NCBI GenBank assembly: GCA_019310195.1
Contig: JAFDET010000089.1
Coordinates: 1 to 16,233 of the forward strand
DNA length: 16,233 nucleotides
Origin: Deltaproteobacteria bacterium
GTDB taxonomy: Bacteria; Myxococcota_A; UBA9160; JAFDET01
Direction of reading: 5' to 3'
Shown here: positions 7,737-14,367 of the stretch, piece by piece
How the letters are laid out: every line of letters begins with the position of its first letter
How positions within the stretch are numbered: position 1 is the stretch's first letter
The notes under the pieces: generated by a model
The model's input: the letters and a program-made list of their open reading frames with translations, nothing else
The model's database searches: none
What the model was told of the DNA's origin: nothing
Position numbers and translations under genes: made by a program

Positions 7737-9539
7737 ATGGCCAGCCCGATTCCCCGGCTTCTGGCGTACGTGCGTCCCTACCTCGGGCTGGTGGGCGCCG
7801 CGCTGGCCACCGGGCTCATCGCCCAGCTGTGCCGGGTGGGTCTCGCAGCACTTCCCAAGCCTCTCCTCGACGCCGCCGCCGGCTCCACTGGAAGCTCACC
7901 CTTCGCCGACCTGCCCCTGCCTCTGGCCGAGACCCTGGCCGGCCTGGTCGGCGCGACGGGCGCCGACGTCGGTAGCGTGGTGCGGGTCGGCCTGGTGCTG
8001 GTGGTGGTGAGCGCCGTCACCCACTTCGCCCGGCAGTACCTGGAGCGGTACGTGGCCGGCCGCATCCTCGTCGATCTCCAGGGCGATCTGTGCGCCAAGC
8101 TGCTCCAGCTCCCTTTGCGCTTCCATCACCGCATGCGCCGCGGCGAGGCGCTGACCCGCGTTCTGAACGACTCGGTGCGCGCTCGCATGCTGGTCGCGAT
8201 CCTGGTGGAGGACGTGGTTCCCGGTGTGATCGCGATCGCCGTCGGGGCCGCGGCCCTGCTGGCGCTCTCGTGGCAACTCTCGATCTCCGCGCTCGCGGTG
8301 GCACCCCCGCTGGTGGGGGTCATCGCTTTCTTCGGGAGACGCATCCGCAAGCGGGCGAAACGCCGCCAGGAGACCCTCGGAGACGTAACCCAGCGCCTGA
8401 TCGACATCCTGTCGGGAATCAAGATCATCAAGGCCTTCCGGGCCGAGGAGCACGAGCAGCGGGCCTTCGGGCGTGAGAACTGGCGCTTCTTCCGCCGCGC
8501 CATGCGCGTGGAGGTCAACCGCGCCGGGTCCCGCACCTCGTTGGAGCTCATGAACAACGCCATCGCCCTGGGCGTGATCGGCGGCGGCTTCGCCCTGGCC
8601 CAGGGCGGGGTCTGGGGGCTGACCCAGGGCGACGTGGTGGCGTTCCTGCTGATCCTGCAGACCACCTACCGCCCCACCAAGAACCTGGGCAAGGGCTGGA
8701 ACACGCTGATGGACGCGCTGCCGTCGGCCGAGCGCTTCTTCGAGATCATCGACGAGCCGACGGAGATTCCCGAGGCGCTGGACCCGCGGCCTTTCCCGGG
8801 ACTGCGCGACAGCATTCGCGTGCGCGACCTGAGCTTCGCATACGACCGCGAGCCCGTTCTGCAGGACGTCTCCCTCGAGGTCCGCGCGGGCGAAGTGGTC
8901 GCGCTGGTGGGACGCACCGGCGCAGGAAAGACGACCCTCGCCGATCTCCTGCTCCGCTTCTACGACCCCGACGCCGGTGCCATCGAGCTCGACGGCGTGG
9001 ACCTGCGCCAGCTCGACCGAGCCAGCTTTCTGGAGCGCGTGGCGGTGGTCACCCAGGAGCCGTTCCTCTTCGCGGGCAGCATCTGGGACAACATCCGCTA
9101 CGGGCGGCCCGACGCCTCCGACGAGGAGATCCACGCCGCCGCGAAGACAGCTCACGTGGACGAGTTCGCCGATTCGCTCCCGGAAGGCTGGCACACCGAG
9201 GTGGGCGAGTTCGGCGTCAAGCTCTCGGGCGGCCAGCGGCAGCGAATCACCATCGCTCGCGCCATCCTCCGGAACCCGGACATCCTGATATTCGATGAAG
9301 CCACGAGCTCGCTCGATGCCAAGAGCGAGCAGTACGTTCGCGAGGCAATCGACCAGCTCCTCGTGGGCCGGACCGTCATCGTCATCGCACACCGCCTGGC
9401 AACCATCCGCCACGCCGACAAGATCGTCGTGCTCGAAGACGGGCGCGTGTCCCGGGTCGGAACCCACGCCGAGCTGATGGAAGGAGGCGGCCTGTACCGG
9501 GAGCTGGTCGCGCTCCAGGACGGCGGCCTCGGAGACTAG
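7737..9539 (+). CDS. MsbA-like ABC exporter half-transporter (fused TMD-NBD)
   Basis: 600 aa, the normal length for a homodimeric type IV ABC exporter. The membrane domain spans about residues 1-320, with hydrophobic stretches near 17-36, 81-97, 151-198 and 275-310. The nucleotide-binding domain has Walker A GRTGAGKTT (392-400), Q-loop Gln440 (VTQEPFLF), signature LSGGQ (496-500), Walker B ILIFDE (516-521) with catalytic Glu521, D-loop SSLD and H-loop His552. All catalytic residues are present. The IIKAFRAEE segment (230-238) is the usual coupling-helix region of MsbA/LipidA-export-type proteins. Substrate assignment by homology is unreliable, and lipid, lipid-linked glycan, peptide or drug are all possible. 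The divergent glycosyltransferase makes a lipid-glycan substrate plausible. The start has no strong Shine-Dalgarno; TAGGTT lies 5 nt upstream of ATG. I leave the gene unnamed because msbA is not proven. Confidence 0.95.
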   Translation: MASPIPRLLAYVRPYLGLVGAALATGLIAQLCRVGLAALPKPLLDAAAGSTGSSPFADLPLPLAETLAGLVGATGADVGSVVRVGLVLVVVSAVTHFARQYLERYVAGRILVDLQGDLCAKLLQLPLRFHHRMRRGEALTRVLNDSVRARMLVAILVEDVVPGVIAIAVGAAALLALSWQLSISALAVAPPLVGVIAFFGRRIRKRAKRRQETLGDVTQRLIDILSGIKIIKAFRAEEHEQRAFGRENWRFFRRAMRVEVNRAGSRTSLELMNNAIALGVIGGGFALAQGGVWGLTQGDVVAFLLILQTTYRPTKNLGKGWNTLMDALPSAERFFEIIDEPTEIPEALDPRPFPGLRDSIRVRDLSFAYDREPVLQDVSLEVRAGEVVALVGRTGAGKTTLADLLLRFYDPDAGAIELDGVDLRQLDRASFLERVAVVTQEPFLFAGSIWDNIRYGRPDASDEEIHAAAKTAHVDEFADSLPEGWHTEVGEFGVKLSGGQRQRITIARAILRNPDILIFDEATSSLDAKSEQYVREAIDQLLVGRTVIVIAHRLATIRHADKIVVLEDGRVSRVGTHAELMEGGGLYRELVALQDGGLGD

Positions 9540-9547
9540 GGTACTCT

Positions 9548-9572
9548 CTCCGGGTCACACCAACCCGGAGGA
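9548..9572 (+). promoter_or_regulatory. Hairpin enclosing the Shine-Dalgarno of the small membrane protein gene
   Basis: CTCCGGGT (9548-9555) and ACCCGGAG (9563-9570) are perfect 8-bp inverted arms around a 7-nt loop. The Shine-Dalgarno GGAGGA (9567-9572) is mostly inside the right arm. The same GGAGGA is 6 nt from GTG 9579 and 12 nt from ATG 9585, which favours the GTG start. As a fold in the mRNA this would hide the ribosome-binding site; as a terminator for the ABC gene it lacks a T-run. Confidence 0.45.
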
Positions 9573-9578
9573 CCCGTC

Positions 9579-9983
9579 GTGAACATGCGGCGCCTTTCGA
9601 TCGTCATGGTCGTCATTGGAGCGGGCCTGGTTCTGGGGCTCCCGTTCGCCTTCGACCTGTGGCCCGGCGGCTTCCGCTGGGGCCAGCCCCACGGACACCC
9701 GGCCTACGAGCGCATGATCATCGCGATCTACATGTCGCTGGGCGCGTGCCTGATCCTGGCCGCCCGGGATCCGCTGAAGAACGCCATCCTCATCGACTTC
9801 ACGATCCTCTCGAGCATCCTGCACGGCGCGGTCATGACCTACGACGCCTTCGCCATGGACGGGGAGATGACACACCTGATTGGCGATGTGCCGCTCCTCT
9901 TCGCCGTGGCCGTCCTGCTGCTCGTCTACCACCCGCGCCGCCTGGCTCGCCGGGAGGCCGCTGCCGCACCGGGCACCGCCTGA
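9579..9983 (+). CDS. Small integral membrane protein, DUF6632-like
   Basis: 134 aa from GTG at 9579, chosen over ATG 9585 because GGAGGA sits at the better distance. There are four hydrophobic segments: about 6-26 (IVMVVIGAGLVLGLPFAFDL), 46-61 (MIIAIYMSLGACLILAA), 69-90 (AILIDFTILSSILHGAVMTYDA) and 99-117 (LIGDVPLLFAVAVLLLVY), then a basic tail HPRRLARRE. The central ERMIIAIYMSLGACLILAARDP pattern is what I recall of DUF6632, a family of unknown function; this is recollection, not a search. It would lie in the inner membrane. It starts 39 bp after the ABC exporter in the same direction and might be an accessory of it, though the hairpin between them suggests separate control. There are no catalytic motifs. 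Confidence 0.75.
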   Translation: MNMRRLSIVMVVIGAGLVLGLPFAFDLWPGGFRWGQPHGHPAYERMIIAIYMSLGACLILAARDPLKNAILIDFTILSSILHGAVMTYDAFAMDGEMTHLIGDVPLLFAVAVLLLVYHPRRLARREAAAAPGTA

Positions 9984-9999
9984 GGCCTGCGCTTTTCGC

Positions 10000-10016
10000 T
10001 ATACCCCCTGCGAGGA
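10000..10016 (+). promoter_or_regulatory. Putative -10 and Shine-Dalgarno of the TAXI gene
   Basis: TATACC (10000-10005) is a plausible -10 and GAGGAG (10011-10016) is a strong Shine-Dalgarno 9 nt before ATG 10026. A -10 this close implies a leader of only about 12-15 nt. No good -35 at 16-18 bp was found, so the promoter part is weak while the ribosome-binding site is convincing. Confidence 0.35.
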
Positions 10017-10025
10017 GCGGAAGCC

Positions 10026-10913
10026 ATGTGGAGCTGGAAACGGGTTTCCCGGAGCCTGTGCAGTGTCGGGGCATTCGCCGGCCTGATCGCGGCGGCAACG
10101 GCCGGCATGGCGCAGCCGGACCGCTTCGACATCCTGGCCAGCGGCGAGCGCGGGCGCACCTATCACGACCTCTACGCGCCCGCGCTGATCAAGCTGCTGC
10201 CCGCCTTCCGCCTCCGCAACCGCACCACCAGCGGATCCGGCGAGAACCTCGACATGCTCGCCGCCGGCAAGGCGGATCTCGCCTTCGTCCAAGCCGACCT
10301 CTACGCTGCCCGCCTGCGCTCCGACCCGGCGCGCTACGAAGGACTCACCGTAATCGGGCGCCTCACCGACGAGTGCGTCTACCTCGCCCACCGGGTGGGC
10401 GGTCCGGTCGAGAGCTTCGCCTCCCTCGTTGAGCCTTCGAACCCGGTGGCGAAGATCGCGGTGGGACCGGCGGGCGGCGGGATGAGTGGAACCTGGCGCT
10501 TCCTGACGTCGCTGGAGCCCGGCCTCGCCCAGGCGAAGGCCCTCGACACCGGCGGCACCCTGGCGCTGAACCAGCTGTCCATCGGCATGCTCGATGTGGC
10601 CGGCTGGGTGACCGACCCGCGCAACCTGGAGCACACGCTGCTGCGGGGAGTCCAGGCGAACGCCGATCTGGCCCTGCTCCCCATCACCGAGCCGAAGCTC
10701 GCCTACGCCCTGCCCAACGGCACGCCGATCTACCAGATCGACACCGTCTCCCTGGGAGGCGACGAGGAAACCGGCGGCGAGCAGAGCCTCACCACGCTGT
10801 GCACCAGTGCGATGCTCTTCGCCAAGGCCGATGCGAACCCCCGCCTCGTCGAGGCGGCCTCCCAGGTGCTGAGCCTCCAGCGCGACACGCTCCTCGGTCT
10901 GGAATCGGACTGA
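10026..10913 (+). CDS. TAXI-type TRAP transporter solute-binding protein, orphan
   Basis: 295 aa with a signal peptide of about 29 residues (basic WKRVSRS, hydrophobic GAFAGLIAAATAGMA), so secreted to the periplasm. The mature protein shows TAXI-family (NMT1_3-like) signatures: DILASGERGRTYHDLYAPAL for the ligand-loop start, TTSGSGENLDML (67-78), AAGKADLAFVQADL (79-92) and KIAVGPAGGGMSGTWRF (143-159). TAXI proteins bind small organic acids or amino acids and normally deliver them to a fused DctQM membrane component. None is encoded within the window on either side, so either the permease is elsewhere, or this protein senses or scavenges ligand for another system. The mature part (about 266 aa) is slightly short for the family (usually about 290-300). 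The ligand cannot be inferred. Confidence 0.87.
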   Translation: MWSWKRVSRSLCSVGAFAGLIAAATAGMAQPDRFDILASGERGRTYHDLYAPALIKLLPAFRLRNRTTSGSGENLDMLAAGKADLAFVQADLYAARLRSDPARYEGLTVIGRLTDECVYLAHRVGGPVESFASLVEPSNPVAKIAVGPAGGGMSGTWRFLTSLEPGLAQAKALDTGGTLALNQLSIGMLDVAGWVTDPRNLEHTLLRGVQANADLALLPITEPKLAYALPNGTPIYQIDTVSLGGDEETGGEQSLTTLCTSAMLFAKADANPRLVEAASQVLSLQRDTLLGLESD

Positions 10914-10976
10914 GCGAGCGCGCCGCTGCCACGGCTCCACCCACGGCCGCGGGTCCAGCTCGGGGGTCGGGGCGCT

Positions 10977-11036
10977 GCGGGGCGGATGGGTTCGAAATCC
11001 CAGCGTCCGGCCGTAAGCCCTTGGAAACGCAGGATC
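10977..11036. repeat. Dispersed repeat copy A (tRNA-3'-end-like plus conserved tail)
   Basis: About 60 bp in the non-coding space after the TAXI gene. It aligns with copy B at 15520-15580: GCGGGGCGGAYGGG, a variable stretch, then TCCGGCCGTAAGCC, three variable bases and GGAAACGCAGG. Read on the minus strand, the first part resembles a T-arm plus acceptor (TTTCGAACCC...CCGCCCCGC), but no complete tRNA can be folded. The rest of 10914-11142 shows nothing else recognisable except the Shine-Dalgarno AGGA at 11132-11135. Confidence 0.6.
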
Positions 11037-11142
11037 GGCGGGGCCTCCAGAGACTCCGTGATGCGGTCGTGGGTCGAAGGGAGCACCGCGAATCGCCTGC
11101 TGACGTTTCGACGCACCGGTTGATCAGTGGCAGGATTGCGGG

Positions 11143-11881
11143 ATGATCACGAAGAACTGCTGGAACGACGACACCGAGTACGAGTTTGGGGCACTCGTTG
11201 CCTCCCTGAACCAATACCTCCGTCTGCGCGCGACGCCCGCCCGAGGGGGTGAAGCTCGCGACGGACCAGGTCGTGGGCCAATCGCGCTGGCTTGGATACA
11301 CGATCGCCATCACGATGGAGAACCTGGTCGGGCCGCAGTGCGGAGCCGTCGTCGGGCTGCACCCGAGAGACGAGGGCTTCCTGAGCGGCCAGATGTTCAA
11401 TGGCGTCTGGTACGGCGATCTCGAAAGCAGCGCCAGACACCAGCGAGAAATGGCCTGCGCGCCCTTCGGCGAGTACGAAGCCCTGGTCGTCTCGCCGCTC
11501 ACCTCGGGCCGGATCGACAACCCGGACATCTGTCTGATCTACGGAACGCCGGGGCAGATGATCACGCTGATGAACGGGCTCCAATACCGAAACTACAAGA
11601 AGTACACTTTCACGTGCGTCGGCGAGAGCGCCTGCGCCGATTCCTGGGGCAACGCACTCCTGACCGGGGAGCCGTCGCTCTCCATTCCGTGCTATGCGGA
11701 GCGGAAATTCGGCGGCGTACAGGACGACGAGCTACTCGTCGCGCTTCCGCCGAGCTACCTTCCGCAGATCGTCGAGGGTCTTGCGGCGCTCAGCAGGAAC
11801 GGACTTCGCTACCCGATCCCGAATCACGGCCTCGACAAGTCACCCCTCGCCAGCCTGGCGCAGAGCTACGGCGGCAAGTAG
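11143..11881 (+). pseudogene. DUF169 family protein gene, interrupted by a +1 frameshift
   Basis: ATG at 11143 has AGGA 7 nt upstream and opens MITKNCWNDDTEYEFG...LRLRATPARG. The frame then drifts, while the next frame carries VKLATDQVVGQSRWLGYTIAI... to TAG at 11879-11881. Removing one G from the run at 11245-11249 joins them into a 245-aa protein reading LRATPARGVKLATD, matching the 'L.L...PV.VK' start of DUF169 (COG2043), and the joint length fits the family. Downstream DUF169 hallmarks are CAPFGEYEALVVSPL, PDICLIYGTPGQMITLMNG, CVGESACADSW, SIPCYAERKFGGVQDDEL and LPQIVEGLAALSR. Function is unknown; conserved cysteines are typical. The 3' part alone could start at GTG 11249 (210 aa), but no spaced Shine-Dalgarno precedes it. 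Assembly error, recent pseudogene and recoding are all possible. It abuts the PLP lyase gene without a gap. Confidence 0.8.
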
Positions 11882-13051
11882 GTGGAACGCGACCGTCTCG
11901 AGGTCACGCTCGCAGAGCTTCGCCGGCGGCGGGGCAGCAAGTGGACCGCCTTCGCCCCGGATGTCCTCCCCGCGTGGGTGGCCGACATGGACTTCCCCAT
12001 CGCCGAACCCATCAAGGAGGCGGTCCTCGGGGTCCTCGAGCGCAATGACGCCGGCTACCCGGGGGAGGCCTCCCTGAAGGAGCTGGGCTCTGCCTTCGCG
12101 ATGCGCATGAGCAACCGCTTCGGCTGGGAGCCCGATCCGCGCAGGATCCAGCCCGTCGGCGACCTCATCCAGGCGATGATCGCGAGCGTGGCCACCCTCT
12201 GTCCGGCCGGTGGGGGCGTGGTGATCCAGACCCCCATCTATCCTCCCTTCCTCCAGATCGTAGAGATGCTGGGGCGCCACCTCGTCGACAATCCCCTCGT
12301 TGCCGGCGCCGATCGCTACGAGATGGACCTCGACGGCCTTCGTGAAGCGATCGACGATCGGACCCGCCTCATCCTCTTCTGCAATCCCCACAACCCAACG
12401 GGCCGGGTGTTCGAACGCCACGAGCTCGAGGGACTTGCGGCACTGGTCCTCGAGCACGATCTGATCGTCGTGTCCGATGAGGTGCACTCCGACCTTGCCC
12501 ACGCGGGCGGGACGCACATCCCCTTCGCGTCCCTCGGCCCGGAGATCGCGTCCCGCACCGTCACGCTCACGGCTGCGACCAAGGCGTTCAACATCGCCGG
12601 CCTGAAGTGTGCGCTGATCCACTTCGGGTCGAAGGATCTGAAGGACCGGCAGACCTCCGTCTTCCATCCCCGCCTCCTGGGGGTTCCCAACGTCTTCGGT
12701 ATCGAGGCCACCCTGGCCGCGTGGCGCGACGGAGAGGAATGGCTGGCGGCGGTTATCGAACAGCTGAGCGCGAACCGCAGTCGGATCGCCGGTTTCCTCG
12801 GCGAGCACCTTCCGCACGTCGGCTTCCACCCGCCGGAGGCCAGCTATCTCGCCTGGCTCGATTGCGGACCGCTCGGGCTTCCTTCGCGCCCGCACGAGTT
12901 CTTCCTCTCCGAGGCCCGGGTCGCCCTCAGCGACGGCCGGGAGTTCAGCGCGCGCAGCGACCCGTTCGTCCGCTTGAACTTCGCCACGGCGCCCTCCGTC
13001 CTGGAGGAGATCCTCGAGAGGATGGGCGCAGCGGTCGAGCGCGCCACCTGA
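11882..13051 (+). CDS. PatB/MalY-type PLP-dependent C-S lyase (class I/II aminotransferase fold)
   Basis: 389 aa, typical for PatB/MalY cystathionine beta-lyases. The GTG start at 11882 directly follows the DUF169 TAG (11879-11881). Motifs: LPAWVADMDFPIAEPIKEAV (29-48), characteristic of the PatB group; NDAGYPG (55-61); CNPHNPTGRVF (167-177) with Asn171; VVSDEVHSDL (196-205) with Asp199 binding the pyridine nitrogen; LTAATKAFNIAGLKCA (229-244) with Schiff-base Lys234; and FVRLNFA (362-368) with substrate-carboxylate Arg364. All core residues are intact. The expected reaction is beta-elimination of cystathionine or other cysteine S-conjugates to pyruvate, ammonia and a thiol; aminotransfer is possible. 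It is cytosolic. A shared transcript with the DUF169 gene is likely, and a disrupted first gene may reduce its translation if coupled. Confidence 0.92.
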   Translation: MERDRLEVTLAELRRRRGSKWTAFAPDVLPAWVADMDFPIAEPIKEAVLGVLERNDAGYPGEASLKELGSAFAMRMSNRFGWEPDPRRIQPVGDLIQAMIASVATLCPAGGGVVIQTPIYPPFLQIVEMLGRHLVDNPLVAGADRYEMDLDGLREAIDDRTRLILFCNPHNPTGRVFERHELEGLAALVLEHDLIVVSDEVHSDLAHAGGTHIPFASLGPEIASRTVTLTAATKAFNIAGLKCALIHFGSKDLKDRQTSVFHPRLLGVPNVFGIEATLAAWRDGEEWLAAVIEQLSANRSRIAGFLGEHLPHVGFHPPEASYLAWLDCGPLGLPSRPHEFFLSEARVALSDGREFSARSDPFVRLNFATAPSVLEEILERMGAAVERAT

Positions 13052-13090
13052 GCGGACGAGACTCTGCGGCAATCGCACGAAACGACGCTC

Positions 13091-13107
13091 CGGCGTATGC
13101 TACGCCG
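13091..13107 (+). promoter_or_regulatory. 7-3-7 inverted repeat with embedded -10, directly before the serine hydrolase ATG
   Basis: CGGCGTA-TGC-TACGCCG is a perfect interrupted palindrome ending at the base before ATG 13108. Its centre contains TATGCT (13096-13101), 6 nt from the ATG, the spacing expected for a leaderless transcript. No Shine-Dalgarno is present. It could be an operator over the promoter or simply a -10 in GC-rich context; there is no clear -35. Confidence 0.45.
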
Positions 13108-14169
13108 ATGTCGCAGCTCCTCCCCCTACCCTCACAGCCCGAAGGCGTTTCGTGGCCCACTCGCGAGTGGCCGCGCGCCGAACTCGATGCGCGCGTGGAT
13201 CGCGCCGCACTCGAGAAGCTACTCGACCACGCGTTCAGCCAGCCCGAGCCCGACGATCTGGAGCGGACTCACGCCGTAGTCGTGGCCCAGCACGGGGCGA
13301 TCGTCGCGGAACGGTACGCCCACGACGCCGGACCCGACGACACCTGCGCTTCCTGGTCCATGGCCAAGAGCATCACCAACGCGTTGATCGGAATCCTCGT
13401 GCGCGAGGGACGGCTCGACATCCTGCAGCCCGTTCCGGTGAAGGAGTGGCCCGACGACGATCCGCGCAGGACAATCACCATCGACCAGTTGCTGCGCATG
13501 GTCGACGGCCTGCGCTTCCGGGAAGCCGAGCACCTCGGGGACGGCTCCGTCCGCTACTACCCACCGGACGAGTCCGACGTCATCCCGATGCTCTTCGGGG
13601 AGGGAGAACGCGACGTGGCCGGGTTTGCGTCGACGCTCCCCAAGGTGGCGGAGCCGGAGGCGCGCTGGAACTACAACAGCGGAGCGAGCAATCTGCTCGC
13701 ACGCCTGGTGGCCGAGACCGTCGGCGGCGGAGAAGAAGGCATGCGAGCCTTCATGCATCGAGAGCTCTTCGAGCCGCTGGGCATGCGCACGCCGAAGCCG
13801 CGCTTCGACGAAGCGGGCAACTTCGTGGGCTCGAGCCACTGCTACTGCAGCGCGCGCGACTTCGCGCGCTTCGGACTCCTCTACCTGCGCGACGGGGTTT
13901 GGGACAATCGTCGCATCCTGCCGGAGGGCTGGGTCGACTACTCGCGCACGCCGACCCCGCAATCCGAGGGGCTGTACGGTGCGCACTTCTGGGTCATCCC
14001 CGGGAGCCTGGGTCTCTTCAGCTGCCAGGGAGCCTTCGGCCAGCGCATCCTGTTGAGTCCGAAGCTCGATCTGGTCGTGGTGCGCGTCGGCAATACGGCG
14101 GCCGAGAAGGTCTCCGCCGTGGTCCGGCAATGCAAGCAGCTGGTGGACGTCTTCCGGCCCACGGCCTGA
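13108..14169 (+). CDS. Serine hydrolase of the beta-lactamase class C / NylB-like family
   Basis: 353 aa. The frame continues upstream into the lyase gene, but ATG 13108 is preceded by a promoter-like TATGCT and gives the right family length. There is no signal peptide, so it is cytosolic. Catalytic motifs: Ser84-Met-Ala-Lys87 (SWSMAKS, the SxxK nucleophile and base), Tyr189 in WNYNSGASN (the Tyr-x-Ser/Asn motif), and QGAFGQ (317-322) in the position of the third KTG/HxG motif. The wording SWSMAKSITNALIGILVREG resembles 6-aminohexanoate-dimer hydrolase (NylB) and EstB-type esterases more than true AmpC. Likely activity is hydrolysis of esters or small amides; antibiotic resistance is not implied. 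FEPLGM (221-226) and the DFARFGLLYLRDG segment (251-263) are also family-typical. Confidence 0.92.
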   Translation: MSQLLPLPSQPEGVSWPTREWPRAELDARVDRAALEKLLDHAFSQPEPDDLERTHAVVVAQHGAIVAERYAHDAGPDDTCASWSMAKSITNALIGILVREGRLDILQPVPVKEWPDDDPRRTITIDQLLRMVDGLRFREAEHLGDGSVRYYPPDESDVIPMLFGEGERDVAGFASTLPKVAEPEARWNYNSGASNLLARLVAETVGGGEEGMRAFMHRELFEPLGMRTPKPRFDEAGNFVGSSHCYCSARDFARFGLLYLRDGVWDNRRILPEGWVDYSRTPTPQSEGLYGAHFWVIPGSLGLFSCQGAFGQRILLSPKLDLVVVRVGNTAAEKVSAVVRQCKQLVDVFRPTA

Positions 14170-14190
14170 GCGACCGGATGGCTTGTGCTC

Positions 14191-14211
14191 GCGGGGCGGA
14201 CGGGACTCGAA
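14191..14211. repeat. 21-bp direct repeat, left copy (tRNA T-arm/acceptor-like, copy C)
   Basis: Identical to 15520-15540. On the minus strand the region 14191-14216 reads as an intact T-arm (ACGGG, TTCGAGT loop, CCCGT) followed by acceptor-like CCGCCCC and G. No matching GGGGCGG 5' acceptor, D-arm or anticodon arm is found within 100 bases upstream on that strand, so it is a tRNA 3'-end fragment or mimic, not a tRNA gene. It lies 22 nt after the serine hydrolase stop. The rest of 14170-14367 shows no gene; AATGAC occurs twice at 14220-14245. Confidence 0.65.
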
Positions 14212-14355
14212 CCCGTCCCGAATGACCGCAACCTGTAGGAATGACGCCGGGGCGCCACCACAGGCCGGCTGCGGCGGTTGCGGCCAGCAGACGCGCCGTT
14301 CCTTCTTGGGAGGGGTGCCTTCGCACAGTCCCTTCCCTCCGGCGGCCCCCTCCCG

Positions 14356-14361
14356 GATACT
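14356..14361 (+). promoter_or_regulatory. Putative -10 of the lipocalin-like gene (leaderless spacing)
   Basis: GATACT ends 6 nt before ATG 14368, the same spacing as for the genes at 13108 and 15662, and no Shine-Dalgarno is present. The hexamer departs from TANNNT at its first base. A short GGA-TAC-TCC symmetry surrounds it. Confidence 0.35.
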
Positions 14362-14367
14362 CCTCGC

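Noticed and set aside
7896..9467. 523-codon open frame on the minus strand opposite the ABC exporter
   Set aside because: The plus strand encodes a complete ABC exporter with all motifs, so this frame is a shadow.
13108..14169. Antibiotic-resistance class C beta-lactamase
   Set aside because: The SxxK and YxS motifs fit the superfamily, but there is no signal peptide, the third motif is QGAFGQ rather than KTG, and the wording is closer to NylB/EstB hydrolases.
14191..14280. Complete tRNA gene on the minus strand
   Set aside because: The T-arm and an acceptor 3' strand are present, but no 5' acceptor GGGGCGG, D-arm or anticodon arm can be matched upstream; reported only as a fragment.
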